DNA of 64,000 nt from assembly GCF_015278255.1 (NCBI RefSeq), contig NZ_JADIJC010000001.1, forward strand, positions 744,001 to 808,000. The letters run 5' to 3'. The position numbers and the translations under genes are program-made. Below the pieces are notes generated by a model. It had not been told where the DNA came from. It ran no database searches and saw only the letters and a list, made by a program, of their open reading frames with translations. The DNA is from Microbacterium hibisci. Lineage in GTDB: Bacteria; Actinomycetota; Actinomycetes; Actinomycetales; Microbacteriaceae. Positions 39,741 through 49,656 of this stretch are shown here, piece by piece (position 1 is the stretch's first letter; each line of letters opens with the position of its first letter).

Positions 39741-40420
39741 CAGGCGTCCTTTCCGCTCGCTCGCGGCGCGAGAGCGTTGTCGATGAACCGGGTCATTCCG
39801 GCGAACACCTCGGGGTCGAGCTGCGCAGGCGGCTTGCCGTCGGCGTCGCGCTCCCACAGCAGAAACCGCATGCCGATGAGCTCGCCCATGCCCATGAGCG
39901 CCCAGGCGGCGACGGCCGGGTCGAGCTGAGGGTCGACGTCGCCGGTCGTCTGCGCAGCGCGCAGCCCGGCCTCGTAGCCTTCGACGATGCGCGTGTAGTG
40001 GGTGCGCAGCACCTCGGGTGAGACGAACTCCGCCTCCCGCACCACCCGGTACAGCGCGGGGTGCTCGGCCGTGAAGCGGAAGAAGCCCGCGAACCCGGCG
40101 CGCTCCGCCTCGAGGCGCCCGGATGCCCCCTCCATCGCTTCCGACATCGAGTGGCGCACGCGGCGGTTGAGGTCGAGCACGAGCGCCTCGAAGATCGACT
40201 GCTTGCTGTCGAAGTAGAGGTAGAACGTGCCGAGGCCGATGCCGGCGCGCTCGGTGATCTTGACGATGGAGGCCTCGTGGTAGCCCTGGTCGGCGAACAC
40301 CTGCTCCGCCGCCTCGAGCAGTCGGCGTCGCGTCGCCTCGCCGCGCTTGGTGAGGGGCCGCCCGGTCGCGGAAGACACGAGCTCCTCCTCATGATCGACC
40401 AGTTCGTCGGAGATGCTCAT
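39740..40420 (-). CDS. TetR-family regulator inside the hydroxybutyrate operon
   Basis: 226 aa. Helix-turn-helix at residues of about 28-75: TRRRLLEAAEQVFADQGYHEASIVKITERAGIGLGTFYLYFDSKQ (read in parts). C-terminal domain of the fatty-acid/acyl-CoA-responsive TetR kind, with EHPALYRVVREAEFV. Embedded between the ligase and the dehydrogenase, overlapping both, so it is made together with the enzymes and probably autoregulates the operon, perhaps sensing an acyl-CoA. Confidence 0.92.
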   Translation of the reverse strand: MSISDELVDHEEELVSSATGRPLTKRGEATRRRLLEAAEQVFADQGYHEASIVKITERAGIGLGTFYLYFDSKQSIFEALVLDLNRRVRHSMSEAMEGASGRLEAERAGFAGFFRFTAEHPALYRVVREAEFVSPEVLRTHYTRIVEGYEAGLRAAQTTGDVDPQLDPAVAAWALMGMGELIGMRFLLWERDADGKPPAQLDPEVFAGMTRFIDNALAPRASGKDA

Positions 40421-42093
40421 CGGGACTCCCCCCTCGTGCGCACGCCGCCGGCGTGCGCGCCGTCCATGTTCGCGCTCTCCCCCGAGCGCTCCATCAGCGC
40501 CCGCGCGCGCTCGCGCAGTCGCGACCGGGCCAGCTTCTCGATCGTCGAGCGCGGCAGGGCGTCGACGAACTCCACGTGCACCGGGATCTTGAAGGCCGCG
40601 AGATTCCGCCGCGCGTGCGCCAGCACTTCGTCGATCGAAAGGGCCGCACCGGCGACGGGGACCACGAACGCCACGCCGCGCTCGCCCCACACCGGCTCGG
40701 GCACGCCGACGACGGCGGCCGCCTCGACGAGCGGGTGCAGGCACAGCGCGTATTCGACCTCCGCCGGCGCGACGTTCTCGCCGCCCGAGATGAAGATGTC
40801 TTTCAGGCGGTCGACGACCCGGTAGACGCCCTCGGCATCGCGCGACACCAGGTCGCCGGTGCGCAGCCACTCGCCGCGCATCGCGCGCGCGGTGGCGTCG
40901 TCGTCGCCGAGGTAACCGGCGAAGACGCTGGGCCCGCGCACCCACAGCTCGCCCGTGGCCTCGCCGTCGAGCGGCAGCTCCGACACCGGATCGACCACGC
41001 GCACCGAGACGTGCGGATACGGACGCCCGACCGCGCCGGGCGCCGCGGACGCCTCCGACGCGGGCAGGTGCAGCACGTTCGGAGCCGCCTCGGTGAGGCC
41101 GTACCCCTGGGTCAGCGCGATGCCCCGCGCCGCCCACGCCTCCTGCAGCGAGACCGGCATCGTGGCACCGCCGACGAGCGCGAGACGAAGGGATGAGGCA
41201 TCCGTCGCCGGCCAATCACGGTCGACGGCGAGCAGCGCGTACTGCGTCGGCACGCCCATCATCGCCGTCACACCGCGCTCGGCGATGAGCTGCAGCACAC
41301 GCGCCGGCTGGAACGAGCGCTCCAGCACCACGGTCGCCCCCACCCACCACGCAAGCAGCGGCTGGCAGTTCCAGGCTGCGACGTGGAACTGCGGCAGCAT
41401 CGCGAGCACCACGTCGTCCTGCGTGAGCGGCAGCGCCTGCGCGAGCGCGAGGTTGTTCCAGAAGCAGTTCGCGTGGGTCAGCACGACGCCCTTCGGCGCC
41501 GCCTCACTGCCCGACGTGTAGATGATCAGCAGCGGATCGTCGTCGCGCACCGGACGGCGCGTGCGGGGAGGCCGTCGATGCGCAGCGGTCCCCACTGCTT
41601 CTCCCTGCGCCGCCGGCGCGTCGCGCGGAGCCTCTCGCGGCGGCGGGCCGGCCTCGACCCCGGTCGTGCCGAGCACCGCGACCGGAGGGGTCCCGTCGGC
41701 GATGCGCAGCGCCTCACCGGCCAGCGACGCGTGCTCGTCCTCGATCAGCACCAGCGCCGGCGCCGAGCGGCCGAGCACATCGGCCAGCTCGCGCGGCGTC
41801 AGACGCCACGACAGCGGCACGAACGCCAGACCGGCCACCGCGCACGCGAAGAACGCGACCACGTGGTCGGTCGAGTTGCCCGACACCGTCGCGACGCGGT
41901 CCCCGGGACCGTAGCCGGCGGCGCGCAGCGCATCGGCGAGTGCCGTCGCGCGTGCCGCCAGCGTCGCGTAGTCGGTGGTCACGCCGCGGTCGTCGATCGC
42001 GATGCGCTCCGGCGCCTGCGCGGCGCGGTCGACGATCCAGCGCCCGATGGTGTGGGGGCCGTCGTCGAGGGCGGGGTCGTCGGTCCAGGTCAC
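40417..42093 (-). CDS. AMP-forming acyl-CoA synthetase/ligase
   Basis: 558 aa, GTG start 42093. ANL-superfamily enzyme: phosphate-loop IIYTSGSEAAPKGVVLTH (a variant of TSGSTGxPKG), LTQGYGLTEAAPN, GELWVRGPSVFAGY, WLRTGDLVS, hinge and A8 DRLKDIFISGGENV, and the A10 lysine in PRSTIEKLAR. Activates a carboxylic acid to its CoA ester. A proline/arginine-rich insertion of about 40 residues precedes the phosphate loop. Overlaps the permease gene upstream by GTGA and the TetR gene downstream by ATGA. Confidence 0.93.
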   Translation of the reverse strand: MTWTDDPALDDGPHTIGRWIVDRAAQAPERIAIDDRGVTTDYATLAARATALADALRAAGYGPGDRVATVSGNSTDHVVAFFACAVAGLAFVPLSWRLTPRELADVLGRSAPALVLIEDEHASLAGEALRIADGTPPVAVLGTTGVEAGPPPREAPRDAPAAQGEAVGTAAHRRPPRTRRPVRDDDPLLIIYTSGSEAAPKGVVLTHANCFWNNLALAQALPLTQDDVVLAMLPQFHVAAWNCQPLLAWWVGATVVLERSFQPARVLQLIAERGVTAMMGVPTQYALLAVDRDWPATDASSLRLALVGGATMPVSLQEAWAARGIALTQGYGLTEAAPNVLHLPASEASAAPGAVGRPYPHVSVRVVDPVSELPLDGEATGELWVRGPSVFAGYLGDDDATARAMRGEWLRTGDLVSRDAEGVYRVVDRLKDIFISGGENVAPAEVEYALCLHPLVEAAAVVGVPEPVWGERGVAFVVPVAGAALSIDEVLAHARRNLAAFKIPVHVEFVDALPRSTIEKLARSRLRERARALMERSGESANMDGAHAGGVRTRGESR

Positions 42094-43247
42094 GCGCGCA
42101 CCTCGACCGGCGCGTCGGCGGTCTCGGCGGCGTGCTCGGCGTCGTCCAGGCCCCGCAGCGACCCGCGCACCTTCTCGCCGCGACGTCGGCGGACGGCCGC
42201 GTCGATGGTGCCGGCGATCCCGCCGGGCAGGAACATCACCACGACGATGAACAGCACGCCCAGGAGGAAGAGCGGCTCCGACAACGGGATGCGCAGCACG
42301 TCGGGAAGGCCGGCGATGACCTCGGATCCCGCGAGCACCGTCAGTCGCTGATCCAGCAGCGTGTACAGCACACCGCCCACGATGGCACCCCAGCGGAAGC
42401 CGACGCCACCGAGCACGACCATGACGAGCACGGTGATCGTGAGGTCGGCCGAGACGGCGCGCGGCACGGTGCCCGACTGCAGGAGCATGTACGCGACACC
42501 CGCGAGGCTCGCGAGCGCGGCGGCGATCACGAACACGATGAGCCGCACGCGGTAGGGCGAGAGCCCCAGCACGCGCACGCGCTGCTCGTTCTCGCGCGTC
42601 GCGCGGGCCAGGTGGCCGAGCCGCGAGGTGTCGACCCAGAGCGTGACGAGGTAGACGATCACGAGCACGGCGAGGGTGAACCAGTAGAGGTTGCGCGTGT
42701 TGACGACGCCGATCAGGAAGTCCGGCACCTGCTCGGTGTTGAGGCTCAGACCCTCCTCACCGCCGGTCACCTGCGAGTTCCGCCGTACGAGCACCGAGCC
42801 CGCCTGCGCGAACGCGAGCGTCACCATCGCGAACGGAATGCCCGAGACCCGCATCGACACGGCACCGGTCACCAGGGCGATGATCATGCCGCCGATCAGG
42901 GCGACGAAGATGCCGGGCCACAGCGGCACGCCGAAGTGCTCGAGCGCGATGCCGAGCCCGTAGGCCCCCGCTCCGAAGTACAGGGCGTGCCCGAACGACA
43001 GCATGCCGCCCGATCCGAGCAGCAGGTTGTACGACAGCGCGAGCGCGGCGAACACCATGCACAGTGACAGGAGAGCGAGGGTGCCCGCCATGTACGTGGG
43101 CGTCGGAAGGATCCCGGGCAGCGAGAGGTTGAGCAGCGGCAGCATCGCCATCAGGACGACCAGTGCCGCACCGATCACGACCGGGACGAGTCGACGGATG
43201 CCGGAGTCCGAACGCTCTACCGGTCCCCGAGCCTGTCGAAGGGTCAT
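42090..43247 (-). CDS. Branched-chain-type ABC transporter permease (LivM type)
   Basis: 385 aa. About 9-10 membrane helices; LivM-type blocks LALSYNLLLGSGGMLSFGHALYFGAGAY and RATRENEQRVRVLGLSPYRVRL with the EAA-like loop. The C-terminus is a charged cytoplasmic tail. The first ten codons after ATG 43247 (MTLRQARGPV) are encoded by the REP-like repeat arm, an unusual start. Overlaps livH-type upstream by ATGA. Confidence 0.93.
   Translation of the reverse strand: MTLRQARGPVERSDSGIRRLVPVVIGAALVVLMAMLPLLNLSLPGILPTPTYMAGTLALLSLCMVFAALALSYNLLLGSGGMLSFGHALYFGAGAYGLGIALEHFGVPLWPGIFVALIGGMIIALVTGAVSMRVSGIPFAMVTLAFAQAGSVLVRRNSQVTGGEEGLSLNTEQVPDFLIGVVNTRNLYWFTLAVLVIVYLVTLWVDTSRLGHLARATRENEQRVRVLGLSPYRVRLIVFVIAAALASLAGVAYMLLQSGTVPRAVSADLTITVLVMVVLGGVGFRWGAIVGGVLYTLLDQRLTVLAGSEVIAGLPDVLRIPLSEPLFLLGVLFIVVVMFLPGGIAGTIDAAVRRRRGEKVRGSLRGLDDAEHAAETADAPVEVRA
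43221..43241. repeat. Single arm of the REP-like repeat at the start of the LivM-type gene
   Basis: CGGTCCCCGAGCC plus the following bases match the left arm at 27456-27476 at 20 of 21 positions. Here it has no partner arm and is translated as residues 3-9 of the permease. Confidence 0.85.
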
Positions 43248-44119
43248 GCCTTCCTCCCGAGGAGTCCGGTCGGACGCACCAGCAGCACGAGTGCCAGCAG
43301 GATGACCACGATGAAGTCGCCGGTGCCGCCGAGGTAGAAGTTCGCGAACTGCTGGAGCACCGCGACGAGGACCGAGGCGACGGCAGCTCCCGTGAGCGAG
43401 CCGAGGCCGCCGACGACGGTGACGATGAACGCGAAGATGAGCAGCGTCTGCCCGAGGTGGGCCGAGACGAAGGTCGAGTAGTGCATGGCGAGCACGCCGC
43501 CGATGCCTGCCGCCGCGCCGCCGATCGCGAAGACCAGGGTGAACGAGCGTCGCACGTCGATCCCGAGCGCCGTCACCATCGACCGGTTCTCGACGCCGGC
43601 CCGGATGATCATGCCGTACCGCGTCTTCTGCAGGAACAGCACGAGCGCCGCGAGCACCAGGACGGCGGCGATCATCAGCACCCAGTACGTGTTCGGGATG
43701 CGTGCGCCGAGCACCTCGGTGGTCTGCTTCAGCCACGCCGGCCCCGAGATGTGGATGGGGTCGGTGCCCCAGATGCCCTCGAAGAGCGCCACCGCGGCGA
43801 ACGAGAGTCCGACGGTGACGAGCACCTGCTCGATGTGACGCTCGTACAGCGGGCGGATGAGCACGAGCTCGGTGAGCGTCGCGAACACCGCGCCGACGGC
43901 GGCTCCGACGAGAACCGACAGCAGGAAGGAGCCCCACGAGTCGGTGCCCACCGCCTGCGCGACCATGAAGCCCATGAACGCGCTGAGGGTCAGGAATGCG
44001 CCGTGCGCGAAGTTCAGCACGTGCATGAGGCCGTAGATCAGGCTCAGCCCGCTCGCGACGAGGAAGTAGAGGGCGCCGAGGCCGACGCCGGTGATGAGGG
44101 TGAGGACGAGGGTGCTCAT
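43244..44119 (-). CDS. Branched-chain-type ABC transporter permease (LivH type)
   Basis: 291 aa, about 8 helices. Blocks ASGLSLIYGLMHVLNFAHGAF at residues 22-42 and GMIIRAGVENRSMVTALGI for the ATPase-contact loop identify the LivH family. Pairs with the LivM-type permease. Overlaps the LivF-type gene by ATGA. Confidence 0.95.
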   Translation of the reverse strand: MSTLVLTLITGVGLGALYFLVASGLSLIYGLMHVLNFAHGAFLTLSAFMGFMVAQAVGTDSWGSFLLSVLVGAAVGAVFATLTELVLIRPLYERHIEQVLVTVGLSFAAVALFEGIWGTDPIHISGPAWLKQTTEVLGARIPNTYWVLMIAAVLVLAALVLFLQKTRYGMIIRAGVENRSMVTALGIDVRRSFTLVFAIGGAAAGIGGVLAMHYSTFVSAHLGQTLLIFAFIVTVVGGLGSLTGAAVASVLVAVLQQFANFYLGGTGDFIVVILLALVLLVRPTGLLGRKA

Positions 44120-44846
44120 GCAGCGTGCTCCACGTGGACGCCGAGGAGGCGGCGGGTGAGGTCTTCGTCGTCGAGGAGCTCGCGGGCCTTGCCGACATGC
44201 GCGACGCGGCCGCCGGCGATGACGACGGCGTCGTCGGCGAGTCGGCGGACGACCTCGAGGTTCTGCTCGACGAGGAGGATCGGAACGGTCTTCGAGGCCT
44301 CCTGCAGCGCGTCGGCCACCTCGCCCACGATCTTCGGGGCGAGACCCTTGGTCGGCTCGTCGACCAGGAGGAGCCGGTTGTCGTTCAGCAGCGCCCGCGC
44401 GACCGACACCATCTGCTGCTGACCGCCCGAGAGCGTGCCGGCCTGCTGATCGCGTCGCGCGACGAGGTCGGGGAAGAGCTCGGCGACGAACTCCCGCCGC
44501 GGGTTCTTCTGCCGCTCGGCGAGGGCGAGGTTCTCGGCGACGGTGAGCTTCGAGAAGACCTCGCGGTCCTCGGGGACGTAGCCGACGCCGCGCCGCACGA
44601 TGCGGTGCGTCGCGAGTCCGTCGATCCGCTCACCCGCCAGGCGCACCTCGCCGCGACGCGAGATGAGCCCGAGGATGCCGCGAAGCGTCGAGGTCTTCCC
44701 GACGCCGTTGCGCCCGAGGACGGCGGTGATGCCGGTCGCGGGGACGTCGAACGAGACGTCCTCGACGACCTGCTGCCCGGCGATGGTGCAGCGCATGTTC
44801 CTCACCGTGAGGATGGCGGATGCCGCGGCCGCGGCCTCTGCGGCGC

Positions 44847-44850
<4 letters not shown>
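44116..44850 (-). CDS. ABC transporter ATPase (LivF type)
   Basis: 244 aa. Walker A GRNGVGKTST, signature LSGGQQQMVSVARAL, Walker B LLLVDEPTKGLAP, His-switch region LLVEQN. The GYVPEDREVF block is typical of LivF. Starts inside the end of the LivG-type gene (4-bp overlap). Confidence 0.95.
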
Positions 44851-45677
<827 letters not shown>

Positions 45678-45696
45678 GTGCTCGCGGGGTTCCCGG

Positions 45697-46899
45697 TCAC
45701 TCGGCCTCGGCCGGCGCGACCTCGTCGGCAGCGACGGTGTCGACGAGTTCGGGCACGAACGAGCCGTCCTTGGCGACGAGCTTCGCCTGGTACATCTCCT
45801 GGATCAGGGCGTGGTCGCTCTCGCGCACCGTCATGGTGCCCTTCGGACCCTCGAACTCGAAGCCTTCGAGAGCGGAGACCATGGCGTCGACGTCGCCCTT
45901 GCCCTCCTGGATCGCGTGGACGATCATGATCGCCGCGTTGAACCCGTCGGGGCTGAAGAGATCGGGGGTGCCACCGGCTTCTTCGATCGCCTCGACCATC
46001 GCGGTGTTGACGTCGTTGCCGGGCGCGCCCGGGAAGTAGTGGTTGAGGAAGTTGATCTTCTCGGAGGCCTCGCCGTAGGCGCCGAACGTCGCGGCGTCGC
46101 CCAGGCCGGTGACGACGGGGATCTCGTCGAGCACGCCCTGCTGGCTCATCGCCTGCCACATCGCACCCGACGTTGCGCCTGCCCACGCGACGAACACGAG
46201 GTCGGGCGCGCCGGCGAGGACCTGCTGCGCGAAGGGCGTGAACTCGGTCGCGTCCTCGGCGACGAGCACCGACTCGACGGTCGCGCCCTTGCCGCCCAGG
46301 ATCGCCTGGACGGCCGCGACATTGCCCTGGCCGAATGCGTTGTCCTGCGCGAACACGGTGACCTTCTTGCCCTCGATGTCATCGAGGAAGGTGCCCGCGG
46401 TGGCGACGTCCTGGGCGCTCTGGCGGCCCGAGCGGAACGTGTACTCGTTGATGCCGGTGACAGCGTCGGCAGCGGCGGGGCCCGAGATGTAGAGCACCTT
46501 GTTCTGGGCGGCCTGTTCCGCGACCGCCAGCGCGACGCCCGACGACGCGGTGCCGGCGATGATGTTCACGCCCTCGCCGATGAGCTCCTTGACCGCGGTG
46601 ACGGCCTTGTCGGGGTCGCCGGCGTCGTCACGGTTCTCGACCGTGATGGTCGTGCCGTCGATCTCGCCGGTGCCGTCGGTGGCGTAGTCGAGTCCGGCCT
46701 CGAACGCGTCGAGGTACTGCTTGCCGTAGCCGGCGAGCGGACCGGACTCGCTCGTGACGATGCCGACGGTGACCTCGGCGGGGCCGCCGCCGTCGGTCGC
46801 CTCGCCGGACGGCGTCTCGGCGGTCGGCGCGCAGGACGCCAGGGCGAGCGCTGCCGTGACGACCACGGAGCCCAGGAGCAACTTCTTCGTAACCCGCAT
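45697..46899 (-). CDS. Liv-type substrate-binding lipoprotein
   Basis: 400 aa from ATG 46899, which has GGGAAAGG upstream (ATG 46917 would add six residues). Lipobox LALASC with the lipidated cysteine at 23. Periplasmic-binding-protein type I fold of the branched-chain amino acid receptor family: VTVGIVTSESGPLAGYGKQ, VKELIGEGVNIIAGTASSG, YTFRSGRQSAQD. First gene of the operon, 19 bp before the LivG-type gene. Its specificity is probably not an amino acid, because the downstream enzymes handle hydroxyacyl compounds (inference). Confidence 0.92.
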   Translation of the reverse strand: MRVTKKLLLGSVVVTAALALASCAPTAETPSGEATDGGGPAEVTVGIVTSESGPLAGYGKQYLDAFEAGLDYATDGTGEIDGTTITVENRDDAGDPDKAVTAVKELIGEGVNIIAGTASSGVALAVAEQAAQNKVLYISGPAAADAVTGINEYTFRSGRQSAQDVATAGTFLDDIEGKKVTVFAQDNAFGQGNVAAVQAILGGKGATVESVLVAEDATEFTPFAQQVLAGAPDLVFVAWAGATSGAMWQAMSQQGVLDEIPVVTGLGDAATFGAYGEASEKINFLNHYFPGAPGNDVNTAMVEAIEEAGGTPDLFSPDGFNAAIMIVHAIQEGKGDVDAMVSALEGFEFEGPKGTMTVRESDHALIQEMYQAKLVAKDGSFVPELVDTVAADEVAPAEAE

Positions 46900-47070
46900 G
46901 TGCGTGCCTTTCCCCATTGGAAGGATCTGGTGCGCTGAACCGGTGCTTCGATCCCAAACATGAGATCCGATTCAGGTTCTTGCAATCTAGGAAACAGATG
47001 CGGTCGCGGTCAAGTCGGCGCGACCGCCGCGCCGGGCCCGTTACCGAATCGGAACGTCGGCCCGATTTGG

Positions 47071-47096
47071 ATACCTCCGATATATATCTCAGGTAT
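47071..47096. promoter_or_regulatory. 26-bp palindrome upstream of marR (candidate operator)
   Basis: ATACCT at 47071-47076, GATATATATC at 47079-47088 and AGGTAT at 47091-47096 form an interrupted palindrome with 22 of 26 symmetric positions. It is strikingly AT-rich for this genome, ends 9 bases before the MarR GTG, and lies in the gap shared with the liv-type operon about 170 bp away. MarR proteins bind palindromes of this size next to their own promoters. Confidence 0.7.
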
Positions 47097-47105
47097 GCTT
47101 CTCTG

Positions 47106-47564
47106 GTGACCCGCGATCAAGACATCGAGACCCTGATCGTCGCCGCGCACGCACTCACCCGCGTCGCGGCGCTCGAGACAGCCAATGAGACCCCGGCCGC
47201 CCAATGGCGGACGCTCACGATCCTGCGCGACCACGGCGCGCTGCGCATCGGCGAACTCGCCCGCCTCAGCCGCGTGACGCAGCCGGGCATGACGCGCCTG
47301 GTCGGCCAGATGGCCGACCAGGGACTCGTGGAGAAGACGACGGATGCCGCGGACTCGCGCGCGACCGTCGTCGAGGTCACCGGGCCGGGACTCGAGGCGC
47401 TCCAGACGTGGATGCGGCAGCTCACGGCCGCTCTCGCACCCCACTTCGACGACCTCGAACCCGAGGAGTGGGACGCGCTGCGGACCACGGCATCCGTCCT
47501 CATGCGCAAGCTCGACCGCTCGCGCACCGCGGCGTCGGCCACCGCCGAGGAGGTCGCCCGGTGA
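47106..47564 (+). CDS. MarR-family regulator
   Basis: 152 aa from GTG 47106, no clear ribosome site. Winged helix: WRTLTILRDHGALRIGELARLSRVTQPGMTRLVGQMADQGLVEK, read in two halves across residues of about 35-85, then the wing DAADSRATVVEVT. Overlaps the following MFS gene by GTGA, forming a regulator-pump pair. Confidence 0.9.
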   Translation: MTRDQDIETLIVAAHALTRVAALETANETPAAQWRTLTILRDHGALRIGELARLSRVTQPGMTRLVGQMADQGLVEKTTDAADSRATVVEVTGPGLEALQTWMRQLTAALAPHFDDLEPEEWDALRTTASVLMRKLDRSRTAASATAEEVAR

Positions 47565-48793
47565 GCGCGCACGGACACAGCACCGGGTCGGTATGGCGCC
47601 AGCCCGCGCAGGTCTGGGCCGTCGCGTTCGCCTGCGTCGTCGCGTTCATGGGCATCGGCCTGGTCGACCCGATCCTCCCCGCGATCGCCGAGTCGCTCGC
47701 AGCGAGCCCGGTGCAGACGGAGTTGCTTTTCACGAGCTACCTGCTGGTCACGGGCCTCGCGATGCTCGTCACCAGCTGGATCTCGAGTCGCATCGGCGCG
47801 AAGGCCACGCTGCTGATCGGACTCGGCCTGATCGTCGTGTTCGCACTGCTGTGCGCGCTGAGCGGCAGCGTCGACGCGATCATCGGCTTCCGCGCCGGCT
47901 GGGGCCTCGGCAACGCGCTGTTCATCTCGACGGCTCTCGCGACAATCGTCGGCGCGGCGTCGGGGGGAAGCGGCGCCGCCATCGTGCTGTACGAGGCGGC
48001 CCTGGGCCTCGGCATCGCCGTGGGTCCGCTCCTCGGCGGCCTGCTCGGCGAGGTGAGCTGGCGGGGGCCGTTCTTCGGTGTCGTGGCCCTGATGGCGATC
48101 GCCTTCGTGGCCGTGCTGGTGCTGCTGCGCGGAACCGGTGAGAAGCCGGCGCCGGTGAAGCTGTCGGCGCCGTTCCAGGCGCTGCGCATCCCTTCGCTTG
48201 CGGTGCTCGCCGTGACGGCGCTGTTCTACAACATCGGCTTCTTCGTGCTGCTCGCCTTCTCGCCGTTCCCGCTCGGATTCGGGGCCATGGGCATCGGCCT
48301 GACCTTCTTCGGCTGGGGCGTCGCCCTCGCGATCACGAGCGTCTGGGTCGCACCCCTCCTGATGCGCTTCCTGGCGCGCACGACCGTCATGCTGCTGACG
48401 CTGCCGCTGCTCGCGATCGACCTGGTCATCGCGGGAATCCTGGTAGATGACGCCAGGGCGCTCGTGTTCTGCATCATCGTCGGCGGCCTGCTCCTCGGCG
48501 TCATGAACACGGTCCTCACGGAGTCGGTCATGGAGGCCACAGACCTCCCCCGCTCCGTCGCCTCGTCGTCGTACTCCGCCGTGCGGTTCTTGGGTGGGGC
48601 GGCCGCTCCGCCGCTCGCCGCGTGGCTGTGGCACGCCTACGGCCCGACGGTGCCGTACGTCTTCGCCGCGGCATCTGTCCTCATCGCGACAGCGACGATC
48701 CTCTTCGGACGACGCGCGCTCGCCCGCATCGACGAGCGGGAAGCGGATGCCGCCGACGAGGCCGCCGCGGTGCTCGTGGGCGACGCCGCCTGA
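47561..48793 (+). CDS. MFS transporter paired with MarR
   Basis: 410 aa, 12 membrane segments; DHA1-type helix-1 motif GLVDPILPAIAE and motif A region SSRIGAKATLL. GTG start overlaps the MarR stop, so the pump is made with its regulator. Drug or metabolite export is likely; substrate unknown. Confidence 0.9.
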   Translation: MSAHGHSTGSVWRQPAQVWAVAFACVVAFMGIGLVDPILPAIAESLAASPVQTELLFTSYLLVTGLAMLVTSWISSRIGAKATLLIGLGLIVVFALLCALSGSVDAIIGFRAGWGLGNALFISTALATIVGAASGGSGAAIVLYEAALGLGIAVGPLLGGLLGEVSWRGPFFGVVALMAIAFVAVLVLLRGTGEKPAPVKLSAPFQALRIPSLAVLAVTALFYNIGFFVLLAFSPFPLGFGAMGIGLTFFGWGVALAITSVWVAPLLMRFLARTTVMLLTLPLLAIDLVIAGILVDDARALVFCIIVGGLLLGVMNTVLTESVMEATDLPRSVASSSYSAVRFLGGAAAPPLAAWLWHAYGPTVPYVFAAASVLIATATILFGRRALARIDEREADAADEAAAVLVGDAA

Positions 48794-48802
48794 CGCCGGT
48801 GG

Positions 48803-49318
48803 TCAGTCGGACTCTTCGGCGAGGCGCTGGGCGTCACCCGATTCGAAGACGATGCCGGCGAACTCGGTGAGTCCCAGTTCCTGCTCGAAGACGCCGCCGC
48901 TCTGCGGCACATACGCGACATCGAAGCTGGTGGCCCCGTTTTCGCCGTAGTCGGCCGGCTCGCCTTCGTAGAAGTTGATGGTCGTCTTGAACCGGGAGGT
49001 CGCCCGGTCGGCTGCCAGGACCGGGGCGATCTCGCGCACGGTGTGCAGGAGCGATTCCTCGCCGGTCTGCTCGACGTACAGGTCGATGTTCACCTGCGTC
49101 TCCCACGGGAAGTTGGAGTGCTGGGGCGACGCGGTGGCCGCCGTCACGTTTTCGACGGCGGCGAGCTCGCTCTCGACCGCGCTGAGGTCGGGATCCGGTG
49201 CGCAGGCGACCAGGGCGACCGAGGCCGTCGCGACCAGGAACGCCGTCACGGTCGCGCGCACCGTCGTGCGGCTCGTGCTGACCGGTGTGCCGCGGAATCG
49301 GATTGTAGAAGCTGACAT
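48803..49318 (-). CDS. Putative lipoprotein (171 aa)
   Basis: Long arginine/threonine-containing N-terminus, hydrophobic segment and lipobox ALVAC with cysteine 39. The mature part (about 130 residues) has an alpha-beta pattern (NIDLYVEQTGEESLLHTV, TTINFYEGE) suggestive of a small surface domain. Family not recognised. Convergent with the MFS gene at 9 bp. Confidence 0.75.
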   Translation of the reverse strand: MSASTIRFRGTPVSTSRTTVRATVTAFLVATASVALVACAPDPDLSAVESELAAVENVTAATASPQHSNFPWETQVNIDLYVEQTGEESLLHTVREIAPVLAADRATSRFKTTINFYEGEPADYGENGATSFDVAYVPQSGGVFEQELGLTEFAGIVFESGDAQRLAEESD

Positions 49319-49329
49319 CGTGGCCCACC

Positions 49330-49404
49330 CTATCGAGCGGCCAGCCGGCGCTTGTCGTTCTCGGGTGGGCGGCGCCTACCCTCCCGGTAGAGCACCCAGC
49401 TCAT
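49330..49404 (-). CDS. Candidate 24-residue peptide ORF
   Basis: ATG 49404 to TGA 49330; the product begins MSWVLYREG and ends RLAAR. A purine-rich AGGAAGG lies about 15 bases upstream, too far for a firm site. It lies between the tRNA-Lys terminator and the lipoprotein start on the minus strand, so a promoter would be needed in a 30-bp space. Listed only because the peptide looks regular. Confidence 0.2.
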   Translation of the reverse strand: MSWVLYREGRRRPPENDKRRLAAR

Positions 49405-49436
49405 GCGATTCTCGCCTTCCTGCGCGACGACGACAG

Positions 49437-49481
49437 CCGAAAAGAGCCGCCTCGCGCACGCATGTGCAGGAGGCGGCTCTT
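49437..49481 (-). terminator. Intrinsic terminator of tRNA-Lys
   Basis: Perfect 12-bp stem AAGAGCCGCCTC with its complement around a 16-nt loop, beginning 5 bases after the tRNA 3' end and followed on the minus strand by TTTTCGG. Confidence 0.85.
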
Positions 49482-49486
49482 CGTGA

Positions 49487-49562
49487 TGGTGCACCCCCAG
49501 GGACTTGAACCCTGAACCCACTGATTAAGAGTCAGTTGCTCTGCCGATTGAGCTAGAGGTGC
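49487..49562 (-). tRNA. tRNA-Lys (anticodon CUU)
   Basis: Complete cloverleaf on the minus strand: acceptor GCACCTC with GGGGTGC, anticodon loop reading CTTAA with anticodon CTT (AAG codons), T arm CAGGGTTCAAGTCCCTG. The 3' ACCA is encoded. A TAATGT hexamer at 49592-49597 is a plausible -10 about 30 bases upstream, and a strong terminator follows. Confidence 0.97.
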
Positions 49563-49656
49563 GTTGTTCACTACGAGGCGAACGAGGATCAACATTAGCA
49601 TCACGATCGCGTCTCATGAAATCGAGGCGGGAACCTCCCCGGCTATCCTTGATCCC

